DNA from: Sclerotiophoma versabilis
Taxonomy: Eukaryota > Ascomycota > Dothideomycetes > Pleosporales > Didymellaceae
NCBI GenBank assembly: GCA_012274445.1
Contig: JAAROD010000015.1
Coordinates: 3,720,001-3,784,000 of the forward strand
Direction of reading: 5' to 3'
Length of the DNA stretch: 64,000 nucleotides
Shown here: in pieces, positions 1-11,355 of the stretch
Layout of the letters: every line of letters begins with the position of its first letter
Numbering within the stretch: position 1 is the stretch's first letter
Made by a program: the position numbers and the translations under genes
The notes under the pieces: model-generated
The model's input: only the letters and a program-made list of their open reading frames with translations
Told to the model about the DNA's origin: nothing
Databases searched by the model: none

Positions 1-794
1 CTGATGCTAACAAGGCTGTAGTTACTATTTTCTTTTCGGAGATAGAATCACGGCTTTTCTACTAGGGTCTAGTATAATTGTGGGTGATGCAGGCAAGTGA
101 AATGCTTTTGCTCCCCTTCCAGACATACTACAATCCTTGTGGGATCCAGATGAAAGGACACCGAAATCGCTCGCTGAAAAAGCTATTGGGTTTAATTGAC
201 TGAACTATGGGGCTCTGCTAAAGAGGCTTGAACCCGTCATCTGCTTCCAAACCAGCCATTCATTAATTTAAACTACGCAGATGGTCTTCGCCTTGAGCTG
301 ATGTTTCCGTCATGCTGGAATGACGTTTTTCTTGATGCTGATGACCACGTCTTACGTAGCCTGTTCAGATCTTCTTTTGTAGGGCCCTACAAATTATAAG
401 ACACGCATTCCGGCTCTACTCTTCGAAACGATTTGGGATACTTCAGTCTTTCGTAACATCACTGGGTACTTCCTACTTAGCAATGGCGACCAAACAGGTA
501 GGAACAGCCATTTTTCTAATTGGAACTTGACTTATAAGATCCCAGGTTCCAGCTACCATGAAGAATTTCAGAATGGATGGAACATAGCTACATTTCACTT
601 GCACTTTATTAATCTCTTAACTAGTCTTTGCAAGCGATCGCATCAATGTCAGAATTAGCTTTAGGAGGATTTTGCGGAAACTCTTCAAGTAGTTACTCTA
701 GTGCGTTAGGTGTCAAAACGTCTCTAATTAGCTAGACTGCGAAGAGCCTACAAGTAGTTACAGTTACAAATGTTCAATTTCGATTTTGTATATT
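1..794. other. No supported gene
   Basis: I see no reading frame with a recognisable domain and no repeat in this stretch. Base composition is ordinary, with scattered stops in all frames. It may hold the end of a gene lying to the left of the window or decayed sequence. Confidence 0.4.
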
Positions 795-1562
795 TTATTT
801 TGTGTATCTTCCAACGTCTTGGTTCTGCTGATTTATGCCTTCTCCATTCATAACATTATCCTCCCATTCGCTCTCATCACTGGATGAGTCGCCTCGATCA
901 TAGCTGGAGTCATCTACCCAAGGATACTTAACATCTTTGGCCGAATTTTCTGTGCCTACAGTTTCTTTCGCTATAACTTTGGGTGGTCTCTCATTGTCCA
1001 AGTCTCCTTTACCGAGAAGCTTTTTGCTTGCATTCGTTTCGTCTGGCTTCTCATTTCCAGATATATTTTTGCCTAGGTCTTCTCCAACTGAGCGCTCCGT
1101 GCTCGAGATTTCCACATCTACAGCCATATTTTTCGCAATTTTCGTATCATCCTTAGTCTGGTGTTCTTGTCCTGGTAGGTGGTTATGTTTCGCAAGGCAA
1201 GGACTTGACTGGTGATTCTTGCACACGAAGTGTTCTTCGCATGAAGGAGACTTGTAGAGCGCTGCTCCGTGCTTGAATCGACAGCCTAGCTTAGCGAAAC
1301 ATCTATCCTGCTTGTCCAATTGGTTAAGGTATGGCCATGCAGGTTTCGTTGGATGTTCATCCTCGAATAGTTCTTCCATCTCGTTCCTAAGCCCCTCAGA
1401 TTGTTCAAGATCCTTGATACGAACGCTCTCATCAAGAATGGTGAACAAGACGCGCTGGAAGTCAGAAATTAGACTAAGCGTAACATTTTCGTACCCGGCG
1501 TCTGCATAGGTCGCTGCAAGGTCGACAAGTTCGACGTGCACTTTGGACACGATTGACTCCAT
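795..1562 (-). CDS. Cys/His-rich acidic hypothetical protein
   Basis: This is an uninterrupted 255-codon frame starting at ATG 1562. Residues 1-70 look helical and acidic. Residues 88-128 form a Cys/His cluster (C88, C94, H98, C108, C114, H117, C122, H126, H128). The part CFAKLGCRFKH has the spacing C-x5-C-x3-H, which is the second half of a CCCH zinc finger; the first Cys expected 7-8 residues earlier is absent. The C-terminal half is polar and low in complexity, with an acidic Ser/Asp patch near 218-235, so it is probably disordered. I do not recognise the family. A role in nucleic-acid binding is only suggested by the partial finger. The next gene (1786, plus strand) is divergent, sharing a 220-bp upstream region. 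Confidence 0.6.
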   Translation of the reverse strand: MESIVSKVHVELVDLAATYADAGYENVTLSLISDFQRVLFTILDESVRIKDLEQSEGLRNEMEELFEDEHPTKPAWPYLNQLDKQDRCFAKLGCRFKHGAALYKSPSCEEHFVCKNHQSSPCLAKHNHLPGQEHQTKDDTKIAKNMAVDVEISSTERSVGEDLGKNISGNEKPDETNASKKLLGKGDLDNERPPKVIAKETVGTENSAKDVKYPWVDDSSYDRGDSSSDESEWEDNVMNGEGINQQNQDVGRYTK

Positions 1563-1785
1563 GTTAGTGCTCTATGAGAAGAGTACTGTTCTGCTGCTCC
1601 TTCTGTACTGCATGGATATGGTCGTATTTGTAAGTGCGGTGAGCACGCGTGGAGAATTTAGAGGCTAGCACCTTTCTGCTGGTCTTACGGTTAAAAAAAA
1701 AGCATCCTGCCTAAATTTGAATGCATATCCACTCCATCAGTCCACTTAGCCAACGTATTTTAGAAGAGCAGTCCCACTGTCGCAG

Positions 1786-2181
1786 ATGAAGATCAAAATT
1801 TCTGCAATGAGATCTTTGTGCTTTTTGGTACTTCTTGGGTTTACAGATGCGTTGTTCCAGCGGCGAGAGAATAATGTTACAAACAACATTACTGACGAAG
1901 CCTGTGTTGCAACCACCACCACGACTTTTACAAGTGTGCTGATTGCAACGGTTGCAACAGGTTCGCAATTTCATCTTTTTCCAACCAACCCATCTCTACG
2001 TTTGCCTTTACCGTTGTGGGAGAACGGAACCAATTCAACGCAAAACTTCTCCGCGCCTACCGAGCCTAGCGTTCCTTTCTCCGCCACGTCGAGTTTAACA
2101 GATATCAACCACGAGACACTGATGTACAAAGTTCTATTTATGATGTCTGTTTCTATACTCTCTATGGCCCTAATACTCTAA
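1786..2181 (+). CDS. Small secreted, possibly GPI-anchored protein
   Basis: This 131-codon frame has no visible intron. Residues 8-23 form a hydrophobic signal peptide after a short basic start; an ATG at codon 8 (1807) would give a more typical signal peptide and could be the true start. The middle is Thr/Ser/Pro-rich, with five N-glycosylation sequons (N30, N34, N80, N83, N87). The last 17 residues are hydrophobic with no charged tail, and small residues (SATSS, 99-103) lie about 12 residues before them, which is the layout of a GPI-anchor signal. This suggests a small cell-wall or membrane-surface mannoprotein. No known family is recognised. Confidence 0.5.
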   Translation: MKIKISAMRSLCFLVLLGFTDALFQRRENNVTNNITDEACVATTTTTFTSVLIATVATGSQFHLFPTNPSLRLPLPLWENGTNSTQNFSAPTEPSVPFSATSSLTDINHETLMYKVLFMMSVSILSMALIL

Positions 2182-2700
2182 GGGGGCATCTTTAGATTGC
2201 AGCAAAACATGGGACTAGCATAGCAAGCAATAGACATTATTAACCTCATGTCGGTTAGACAGGTCCCTTTTCACCAGTAGCCAGTTCCGTGATTCACCAT
2301 TCTTATAATGTAGTATTTTCTTAACGGAGGAGCTAATAGCATGTGTCCTTTGATGGTGACATTTTCTTTTCGATTGCGTGTAGTCAGCACCACTAGTCTG
2401 TCGGGTTGCAGAAAAAAGTGCATGAAAGAGCCACATATTAAGTTGCAAAAGTCTACGGCCTTGGCGGGACCTACTTTAATGCGAGTTAGGATAGCTTGTG
2501 TACGGCCACCTATATACGTAGCTCAGCCCACCCCAGACAGTCAATTTTATGTAATCCTTCTTCTCTCCTCACAACGTTCCAATTGTGAGCCCAGGAGCCT
2601 TCAGCTGATCACTACTTTCACCCGATATACAGCTGATACGATAAGCTGTTAACACGACCACGATCAACACTAGGAAGCAAAGTCAGCTGATTAAGGAACT
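2182..2700. other. No supported gene
   Basis: Short overlapping frames on both strands lack start context, domains or composition that would support coding. Nothing else was seen. Confidence 0.4.
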
Positions 2701-3111
2701 ATGGATACTCAAGAGCAGGAACTGCCGGTGGCGAGAGCGTCACTTACCCTCAGAAAGCCAGACGACTGGATTGCGTGCTTGCGCGGGAAGACTTCACTAG
2801 AAACACCGAATGACAATGAATCTATGATACCTCCAAGTTGCAGGATCGAGGTCAACCAGCTGGTATGGACTTTGGCGGAATCTCCTCCACTCCCCATGAA
2901 GGAAGAACACCCCGAAGACGCAGAACTCGTTCGCAGACTTCAGGTCCTGGCAAAAGAAAGATCGTACGAAAATGTGATGTCATACAGCACGATGCAGCTA
3001 ACGTCGATTAGAGGCGTAGGCCAAAATTTCACTCGTGTTGCTGAGGCTTCTGGCCGCCTCTGTGGGATGATGAGAGGCTCGAATTTATATCAAACCATTC
3101 CAGCAAAATGA
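2701..3111 (+). CDS. Hypothetical protein, 136 codons
   Basis: The frame runs from ATG 2701 to TGA. The product is hydrophilic with no signal peptide or membrane segment and one Cys-containing stretch (RLCGMMRG) near the end. No family is recognised and no introns are needed. It could be a short orphan gene, a 3' exon of a longer one, or a chance frame. A weak antisense frame covers part of it. Confidence 0.35.
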   Translation: MDTQEQELPVARASLTLRKPDDWIACLRGKTSLETPNDNESMIPPSCRIEVNQLVWTLAESPPLPMKEEHPEDAELVRRLQVLAKERSYENVMSYSTMQLTSIRGVGQNFTRVAEASGRLCGMMRGSNLYQTIPAK

Positions 3112-3359
3112 GCTAGAGCTGTACCTATGCAGCTAAGCTTAGAGTATCGCAAAACTTATTCCGTGCGTGAGCGGTGGATGCCTTCTTCTGTACCGAACCT
3201 ATCACAATACACTAAAGATCGTCTTCACACATAGAGACGACTAAGGGCAAAGAAGAAGAGGAACTGCGATCATAGAGGATAGGATATAGAGGATGCAATA
3301 TTTAGAATTGTTCATAGATAGCAAAGTATGATATCCTTTTGCTTATATCACCGCAACGG

Positions 3360-3722
3360 TTAGAACAATCGTTTTCTGGCTGTAGGTCTGCTACTTTGGT
3401 TCCAGGTCTTTTGTATTGCTTGAACCGTGTCCGCCTTTAAGCTCTCAAGACGTTCGACGGACGATTTCCTCCCGCTTCCAGGCTTTTCCATCATACAATT
3501 TTCTTGCTCTGCTAGTTTTAATAACAGCTGTCTTTGCACTTCCAAGCTTCCCTCTATCTCGTATATATCACGGTGATTGTTCCTGCTGCCCTGTTCCCTG
3601 ATATGGCCCTTGTCATTAAATACTCTGCCTTGATAACTCTCCTGCTGCTCCCTCTGGCGGGAAGGGCTATTGTATTTGATATACTCTCGGAGAGGCTTAT
3701 CAGGTCTCCACTCCACAGGCAT
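3360..3722 (-). CDS. Hypothetical protein, about 120 codons
   Basis: The first ATG in this frame is at 3722; the frame itself stays open to 3818. The product is highly charged (rich in Arg, Lys, Glu, Gln) and predicted helical around the segment SLEVQRQLLLKLAEQE, ending in a basic tail. No domain is recognised. The absence of hydrophobic segments argues for a soluble protein. It may be a relic of a larger gene; confidence that it is expressed is low. Confidence 0.3.
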   Translation of the reverse strand: MPVEWRPDKPLREYIKYNSPSRQREQQESYQGRVFNDKGHIREQGSRNNHRDIYEIEGSLEVQRQLLLKLAEQENCMMEKPGSGRKSSVERLESLKADTVQAIQKTWNQSSRPTARKRLF

Positions 3723-3822
3723 ATTTACAGACGTGTAGTCGGATAAGCGCAGGCTGGTTATGAATACTCGAAATTGTAGTGGTAAGTCTTCGCGTCTTGC
3801 GCTGAGCTTGTTATGCACGCTG

Positions 3823-4547
3823 ACCCACGCTTTTATAAATGTGGAAATTCACAAGCTAGCTCGCATTAGGAAAAAGCTAACCAACTGTAGCCTGAAAGTT
3901 ATAGTCGGGCTTAGTACCACCAGTGGCAAGCAAATGGGTTGTAGCACTAATCTTTGCCCCTTTGCAGAAGCTTGAGAATGTTCGCAAAAGCTCTGCGTTA
4001 GAGGGAGACGCGCCAGAAGCGACGGCTGCAACAATGCAAACCAGCCCATGGGTTAGAACATTGCAGGGCACCAGTGGCGCGGATGGTTGCAGCGAATTGG
4101 CCTTGATGCTTTGCGGTCTGGTGCGAAGAATTGGTTTACACGAGTCGCACAGGTGTTGACAACATTTGCCAGCCAGGCATCGCTGCAAGGTAGATTTCAG
4201 TTATAAGCTATTGATCCACGACCACCACTTCGTTACTCCACTGATCGCGTCGGGTCGGCCCTCTTCTGCTCCGCTAAATTCAAACCGGACGTTGAGGTGG
4301 GGAGACACTGGTTTAGCCGCTGTCAGCCTGGCGGCTGGACCCTGGCGCGTGCTGTCAAAGATCGCGTCATTGTCGTAGTTTGCTATTGTCTAGCAGGTTC
4401 GCCAGAGGCCATGCAGCATTTTGTGCGTCGCCCTCCGCTTGCTGACATACAAATGCAATAGAGTAACGGGCTGCTACCAGGCCGCCGCGTCAGGTCTCTC
4501 GACTCTCGCTGCTGTTGCACGCGCCTATTGCATGTCCACGCGAAACG
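3823..4547. other. Upstream region of the NLR pseudogene, no supported gene
   Basis: Short frames on both strands overlap one another and show no domains. The interval precedes the start codon of the HET-NACHT-WD40 pseudogene and may include its former promoter. Confidence 0.4.
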
Positions 4548-7500
4548 ATGCGGCTCCTATACTACGGAGAAGATGGGGCGCTCAGTGTCACTGCCGACAT
4601 TGTTGACGCAGACGCGATACCTCCCTACGCGATTTTGTCTCATACCTGGGGAGCAGACGATGAAGAGGTGACCTTTGACAATCTCACAACAAACGCAGGA
4701 AAGGACAAGCCCAGCTACAAGAAGATCGAGCTCTGTGGAGAGCAGGCAAAGCACAACAGCTTGCAGTACTTCTGGATCAACACCTGCTGCATCAACAAGG
4801 CAAACAAGGCTGAGCATTCGCTAGCTATTCAGTCCATGTTTCACTGGTACCACGACGCAGTGAAATGCTACGTCTACTTGCCAGACGTGTCTGCTTCGCC
4901 TCTTTTAGCTAGGGGAGAAGCCAACTCACCGCTATAGGACTCAGAGTTCTGAGGAAACAAGTGGTTCACGCGCGGCTGGACGCTGCAGGAGCTTCTCGCA
5001 CCTAGCGTGGTCGATTTTTTCTCGTGTGAATGGCACAAGCTCAGTGACAGGACATCGCTAAAGATTCAAATCTAAGAAGCTACAACTATCCCATACGGAG
5101 TGCTTGAGGGGGCTCCCCTGTCTCAGTCTAGCGTCAACGAACAGTTTCGCTAGAGACAGGATCAGCACACGAAGCTCAAGGAGGACGTAGCGTACTCTTT
5201 GTCCAGCATCTTTAACATTAAGATAGCGCCTATCTATAGCAAAGGCACAGAGGAAGCGTTCAGACGGCTTCGTGACAAGATTCAGAAGCAAGAGGAGTGC
5301 CTTTGTGACTTACGTCCCTCTAATCCCTACAACAACAAGAAGCGCATTAAGGACACAAAGGGCGGCTTATTAGAAGGCTCATACTGCTAGGTGTTAAACA
5401 ACAGTAGCTTCCAGCAATGGCTCAACAACCTACAGAGCCAGCTGCTGTGGATCAAAGGCAATCCCAGCAAGGGCAAGACAATGCTACTCTGCAGCATCAT
5501 TAACAAGCTGCAGAAGACAGTCGCTAGAACCGTGTCTGTGTCCTACTTCTTCTGCCAAGCTACTAACTCGCGCATTAACAGCGCCACAGCCATGCTGCAA
5601 GGACTGTTGTTCTTACTTATTAGTTAGTAACCAGCACTTACTGCGCACGTTCGCAACAGATACAATTAGGCAGACAAAAGCATATTTAAGGATGCAAACG
5701 CATAGGTCGCTTTAACAGAGATCTTTGCAGACATGCTACAGGACCTAAGCTTAGGCACTTCCTACATACTTATTAATACGCTAGATAAGTGTGTTGCTAA
5801 CTTTTAAAAGCTGCTTTACTTTGTTGCAAAGCAGTTGTCTGCATCTTCTTATGTTAAGTAGATAGTGTCTAGCCGCAACTAGCTAGTTATTAAAGAGCAG
5901 CTTAAGCAGGCAGGGCACAAGCTAAGGCTAATTCTTAAGCTGAATAGGGAGTCTGTTTTAGCGGCTGTTAGCGTCTTTATCTAGCACAAGGTATTACAGC
6001 TTACACAGCTAGAGGATTACAATAAGCAAACCTAGAACGCAGTGTTTAAACATTTAACATCTAATATAAATAACACATTTCTGTAGGTAGCGTTAGTGTG
6101 TTAAAACCTTAAGCACATAAAGAAACAGAACGTTCTTAAGAAGCTAAAATCTTTCCTGCTAGGTCTAGACGCGCTGTATAAGCAGATAATGCAGTATGTT
6201 AGTGCTCTAGATAATGCTAAGCTTTGCAAGCAGGTGCTAGCTTCTATTATACTAGTGTATTACCTAATTACGCTAGCAGAGCTAATAACTCTTACAGAGT
6301 TGCTTGCTAAGATTGCTAATAAAGTAGAGCTGCAGGAGATTATTAGCCTCTGTAGATTGTTTCTTACTTTATAAGAAGACATAGTCTACTTTGTATATTA
6401 GTCTGCACAAGACTTCCTCCTTATAAAAGCATCTAATAAGATCTTTCTAGACAGAATTAAAGCTGCTTATTACGTTATCTTCTTAAGGTTGCTTACAACT
6501 TTGTTAAGAACGCTGCACAGAGACATGTACTGTCTGAAAGCGCTAGAGGCTTATATTAATAACGTCAAAACTCCTACACTAGACCTACTAGCTGCGCTGT
6601 GCTACTACTACATCTACTAGATAGATTATTTGTGCGATTCCAGATCTAAATCTAGGGCGAACGATGCTAAAGATGTAGAAGTTATAGGTGTTATTAGTGA
6701 GTTTGTAAGGAACAAGTATCTATACTGGCTAGAAGGTCTCAGTCTGTGCAAGAACATAGCAAAAGGTGTGACTTTAATGGCAAGGCTATGCTCTCTATTT
6801 CAGGTACGGCCTGCACAGACGCTTTGTCTATCAGTTGTATTTCGTACAGATGCTAACACTGTTAGGAAGTGCAGGGTGGCGACGAGCTTACTAAGCTTCT
6901 GCAGGATGCCCGCCGATTCATCATGTACCACAAAGGGCTAATTGAAAGCTATCTGCTCCAGTCATATGCATCCGCGCTATTGTTCAGTCCAACAGAGACA
7001 GTGATTAGAAAGTTTTTCCAGCACAAAGAGCCAGAAGGGATTACTGTTCAGCCGGCAATAAGCAGCAGCTAGAGCGCGTGCCTGCAAACACTTAAAAGGC
7101 ATAGCAATAATGTCTTCTCTGTGGCTTTCTCGCACGACTCGACCAAGCTAGCGTCAGCGTTAAACAACAAGACTGTCAAGCTGTGGGACGCAAGCAGTGG
7201 AGAGTGTCTGCAGACGTTCACAGGCCATAACAGTTATGTCACCTCTGTGGCCTTCTCGCACGACTTAACTATGCTTGCGTCAGCGTCATGGGACAACACT
7301 GTTAGGCTGTGGGATGCAAGCAGCGACGAGTGTCTGCAGACCCTCAACGTTGGCAGGAGTCTTCACAGTCTAATCTTCGACTCTACTGCCACTTATCTCT
7401 ACACTGAGATAGGTACAATCATAATCCAGACTCCAGAGACATCAGACAGAGCAATAGCCGCTGAAGCTGAGCCCCCTCAGTATCTGGGCACAAGCCTCAG

Positions 7501-7648
7501 CTCAGATAACACGTGGATCAAGCACGCAAGTAAGAGCATACTTTGGATACCATCAGAGTATCGGCCATCGTGCTCGTCTGTGCGCAGAAATATGGTCGCC
7601 ATGGGCGTTGGATCTGGCAGGGTATGGACCTGTAGTATTGACGTGTAG
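4548..7648 (+). pseudogene. HET-NACHT-WD40 NLR-type pseudogene, RIP-mutated
   Basis: This is a relic of a STAND/NLR protein of the HET-E/HNWD type, which act in heterokaryon incompatibility and non-self recognition. From ATG 4548 the HET domain reads through SHTWG and a WINTCCINK segment to about 5050. A NACHT domain follows, with the P-loop GNPSKGKTM near 5455 and the segments ILINTLDKC and IVSSRN further on. Two WD40 repeats (KLWDASSGECLQTF and RLWDASSDECLQTL) lie at about 7100-7345. Almost the whole gene stays in one frame, broken by about twenty TAG/TAA/TGA codons, most of them at positions where homologues have Gln, Trp or Arg. A 71-bp intron (6804-6874; GTACGG, GCTAAC branch, CAG) explains the change of frame before the exon starting GGDELTKLL. 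Nonsense density is highest at 5.6-6.6 kb. There are only two WD40 units, fewer than most intact members. Confidence 0.92.
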
Positions 7649-9404
7649 TATTGACCTTGGACATGGTATGACCACGAACAGGACGAAACTGACCGCTGAC
7701 TAGTGCTTCATGAGGAACAGACACGACTAAGGTCCGTGAGAACGCCTTCAAGTATTTAGTTTGCATGTTGCTGCAGAGAAGATCAAAGAGTTTTGTTGGG
7801 GTACCTGTTGTTATGTGAAGCCTTTGCTTGACAACTTAACATCTAGGACCTTGTTGTATAAAGTGTTATGCTTAACACGAACGAGTAACGGGTTGAACGT
7901 TAACTGGCTGCTACCTAATGGTAGCAAAGTAGCAAGACGCAATTAGCTGCGCTCGGTGTCTGCCGCCAAAGAATGCTAAGCAAGCAAGGGATAGCGGGTT
8001 GCAAACACAATTGTCACGTGGTAAATCTATCGAAGCTTCCAGAAGAGCGCCACACTCCGAGCCCATCAGTTATAGCGTCAAATATAATACACTCAGCCTT
8101 GTTGGTCTTCTTTTGACTACATAATCACACTAAGGCCGGGCGCTAAAACGCATAGCGCTAACAGCAGCTGTCCCCGACGCGGAGATAGCCTCAGAGTACA
8201 TATTTTCCACGTCTGATTGTTGTTGCAACCTGGGACAATTTGTGTTTAGACTAGGCCTGACGCTCTAGGGTTTCAGTATTAGCAAGAGCGTCAATGGTGG
8301 CGACAGAGCAGAGGCAGAAGGCAAGGTGGCCTTTGATGCTGCGCGCGACATGATCGCCGGCATAACCGTAACTGTTGTGTTTCTTCTGCTGAAATATGTA
8401 GTACGAAAGAGAGGTAGTTAGAGAAAAGGACGACACCACCTGCAGACCTATAGATGCGCGTGGGGATGGTTGAGGTGCGAGAACGGTGGGTCTATCTCAC
8501 TGAGGGCGTTTCTCGCTTACGGGCGGGGGACATTAATATGCATATACACGCTATACATACGTAGGCAGCCTCTAAAAAACGCATAAATTAGTGCTAAAGC
8601 AGGTAAATTAGACACGGCCCTTAACAATGATCAGTTCTAGATCACAACTGTGTCTCTTCTTTACACCCCGCAGTATACTGTCTGTCTTTTTACAACTTAC
8701 GCAGCGGCGCTCCTGCTGTTGTATATCCTCTCATGCTGCGCCCCGTGGACATTCTTCTGCTCCGCTCATTCACTTACTTCTAGCACATATGGATATCCTG
8801 ATAAATTTACTACCTAAGTACTTGCTTATACCTTCAACATTAAGGAGCGGGAGAAGACAGTCCGTAACAGACTCCGGGTAAGGACTCGAACAGGATGCCC
8901 AAAGTCTAGGTGTTAACAAACAACTAGGCGTAGCATTATAAATTAAGAAACGCCTAATATACCTGCCAAAACACGATAAAGTGCTAATAACTTGTAGTTG
9001 TCTTGGCGGTACATTGGACCGTGAGAGTCCCTACTTGTTCCTGGTGTCATGCTGTAATGTGATGCTTACTTCTAGCTGTCATGTCATTACGGCACATGAG
9101 AATTTTAGCGCTGCTATTATCGGTGCCTAGCATAGCATGATATTACAAATTGACCTAATGGAAATAAGGACATAACGCTAGTGCAAGCTTGCGAATCTAT
9201 ATAAGAAGCTTTGTGCCATCATCTTCCGTTCGTGCTACGAATTTGAAATCTGCTACTCTGAAACGTTATGCGCTCCATACACCTTGTACGTTGAGTAGTA
9301 ACAGCAAGACTACTTCTAACAAGAGACAGGAGTTTACTCATGATGAGCCACTTCTAGATCAGGCCCAGGCTAGGATAGGAGAAGAAGAGGCACGATAACT
9401 AGTC
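7649..9404. other. Intergenic, no supported gene
   Basis: Several frames of 60-85 codons occur but none has a domain, a credible start context or a consistent intron model. A TATATAA-like site near 9197 is the only promoter-like element noted; it lies about 390 bp before the next gene. Confidence 0.4.
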
Positions 9405-9432
9405 CTACCAAGATTCCGCTAAATCTTGGTAG
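9405..9432. repeat. Perfect 11-bp inverted repeat (hairpin)
   Basis: CTACCAAGATT and its exact reverse complement AATCTTGGTAG are separated by the six-base loop CCGCTA. The hairpin lies 160 bp before the start of the next gene. Its function is unknown. Confidence 0.8.
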
Positions 9433-9591
9433 TTTATCTCGACAGCGAAAGCTTTTCTGTGCCTACTTGCAAGGGCGGAATTTGAGTATCTAGAGTATGT
9501 GCAGCCAAAGCTCCTACCACACAGGCTGTCTTTCGATCGCGGCTCGAACTCTACACAAGGTGCACAGTCTGAGCGCCCGTCGCATTGGGCC

Positions 9592-10727
9592 ATGGTTGAT
9601 ATTCAACCGGCCGCCAATTTCCCTCCTACCGGCAGCTCTCAAGTAGAAACGAATAGGAATGAGCCGCTGGAAGTTTCCGTAGCCCACGACTCAGATGACC
9701 AAGCAGGCACTTCTATGTGCGTTTCAAACCCGTCCTTTTTCCCTTCCTACATAAGTTCTGCTTCGATATCGCCGTCACCACCCGCATCCACCCCTGGCCC
9801 ACTACCGGAGCATGTGCCTATATGGCAGGAGGGATCTCCGCAGTCTCTTTATGCTCGACGCATGCAGCGACTAGATTGTCTTCACCCTGAAATTCAGAAG
9901 TACATAGCAAGCATTATTTGGCTTGGCGACAACTTTCTTCTGGAAGGCGTAGGGAAGTTCTTGAGATTGTTTTGCCGCAGATGGAGTCAGACCGACCTCG
10001 GCTATCACCCCTTCCCAGACAGCTTCGCTGGCGACGATTCCAGAATGCAAAGCTTGTTTCGACGTTATTACCACGCCGAAACCTTCAGGCGTCGTTCGGG
10101 TATAGATCGTCTTAAATTTCGATTCTTGAGGATCTTACTTTACCACGATTTCGAGGAACTCTGTATTGATATACAGAACAATTTGGAGAGATACAGACCT
10201 CTTTCTCGTGGCCAGGATGCGACCACTGTTGCTACAGATAGATTCATCGATGGGCTTAGTAAGGCTTATGGGGAGGGTGTCCTCACACGAACGGAAGATC
10301 AGCGGCGAGAGAGCTTTCGAAAGCACAAGGCGATCGGCAGGAGATGGTCTATTGTAGCGTCACACTTTGGCCTTGGTATCTTCTTAACTTGCAGCCCCGA
10401 ATTGGAGGCTAAAATGTATGGTCCCTATGAGTCTTAGATGTATTTTCATCTAACACATCTAGCAATGACCACAACTTTCCTGAGCGAAGGTTTCCAGCTC
10501 TCCTTACATACATACTCAATGTATATCCTAGAGGAAGTCAGCTGAACCGGGAACTTGACCCTTTCCTTCGCTCGATAATTCAAGGAGTTTCGCCGCCCTT
10601 ATGGCCAACAAAAGCATCTTTAAACATGCTCAGCTCCTATAAGCAAGAGAACGAGAGTAGTGACACCAATCTTCATAAAGAGTGGTTACGGGTAGAAGTG
10701 CACAATGAGTTTTACCGAATTTTGTAG
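9592..10727 (+). CDS. Hypothetical protein, two exons, 362 residues
   Basis: The model is exon 1 at 9592-10415 and exon 2 at 10463-10727. The 47-bp intron has donor GTATGG, branch CTAAC and acceptor TAG; splicing joins 'AT' to 'C' and keeps an 88-codon frame open to TAG 10725, so the first exon does not end at the TAG inside the intron. The start ATG 9592 has a good context (GGCCATGG); the frame is open upstream but has no earlier ATG. The N-terminal 110 residues are Ser/Pro-rich and probably disordered. From about residue 115 the protein is helical and rich in aromatic residues and Arg (for example FRRYYHAETFRRRSG). No family is recognised; it looks like a lineage-specific cytoplasmic or nuclear protein. 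Confidence 0.75.
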
Positions 10728-10840
10728 GATACACAGAATGGATTGTAATTCACCTAATCTGGCTGTTAAGCATGAGTAGATAAAATGATGTTGCAGGAGA
10801 GTTGTAGATGGCAACTTTCTGATGATCGGTAATTGAGGGC

Positions 10841-11043
10841 GACATAGATGAGTATGAGATGCGCAAATTGAAGGACAACAACATTAGTTAGCCTAACAAA
10901 TACTGGGTAGGCTTTCGCGGTCGCTACCCTAACCTTGCCCAGATCGCTATTGATGTACTCTCTTTACCTGCTCTAGGCTGCGAGTGAGAGCGCATGTTCA
11001 GAGAGTTTAGCGAGCTCGTTAAGCTGACGGCAGAGCGTTTACA
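10841..11043 (+). mobile_element. hAT transposase C-terminal (dimerisation) relic
   Basis: The translated frame contains NKYW followed by YPNLAQIAIDVLSLPA and then CE-stop-ERMF, which matches the hAT-family C-terminal dimerisation domain. Two in-frame stops (TAG where Gln is expected, TGA where Arg is expected) fit RIP. Only about 65 codons remain. The frame runs directly into the 17-bp minisatellite that follows. Confidence 0.75.
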
Positions 11044-11213
11044 GAGCGTTTCTAGGAGCCTAGCTTTTTTAGGAGCAGAGAGTTTCTAGGAGCATAGCGT
11101 TTCTAGGAGCAGAGCGTTTCTAGGAGCAGAGCGTTTCTAGGAGCAGAGCGTTTCTAGGAGCAGAGCGTTTCTAGGAGCAGAGCGTTTTCACGAGCAGGGT
11201 GCTTCCAGGAGCA
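11044..11213. repeat. 17-bp minisatellite, ten units
   Basis: There are ten head-to-tail units of GAGCGTTTCTAGGAGCA. Four central units (11112-11179) are identical and the outer ones differ by one to five bases; a partial eleventh unit follows. The first unit overlaps the end of the hAT relic. Confidence 0.95.
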
Positions 11214-11355
11214 GGGTGTTTATTGCGTATAGAATTAGTATTACTAAGAACCCACATGCAAAATAGACAGTAAATTAATAGCTACGTAGTTCTTTAGCGA
11301 TTAAGGCACGTACGAGCATTATCGTTGAGAAACACATGCTTCCAAGAAATGGGCT

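Noticed and set aside
8861..8910. Sequence resembling a tRNA T-arm on the minus strand
   Set aside because: No matching acceptor, D or anticodon arms could be found around it.
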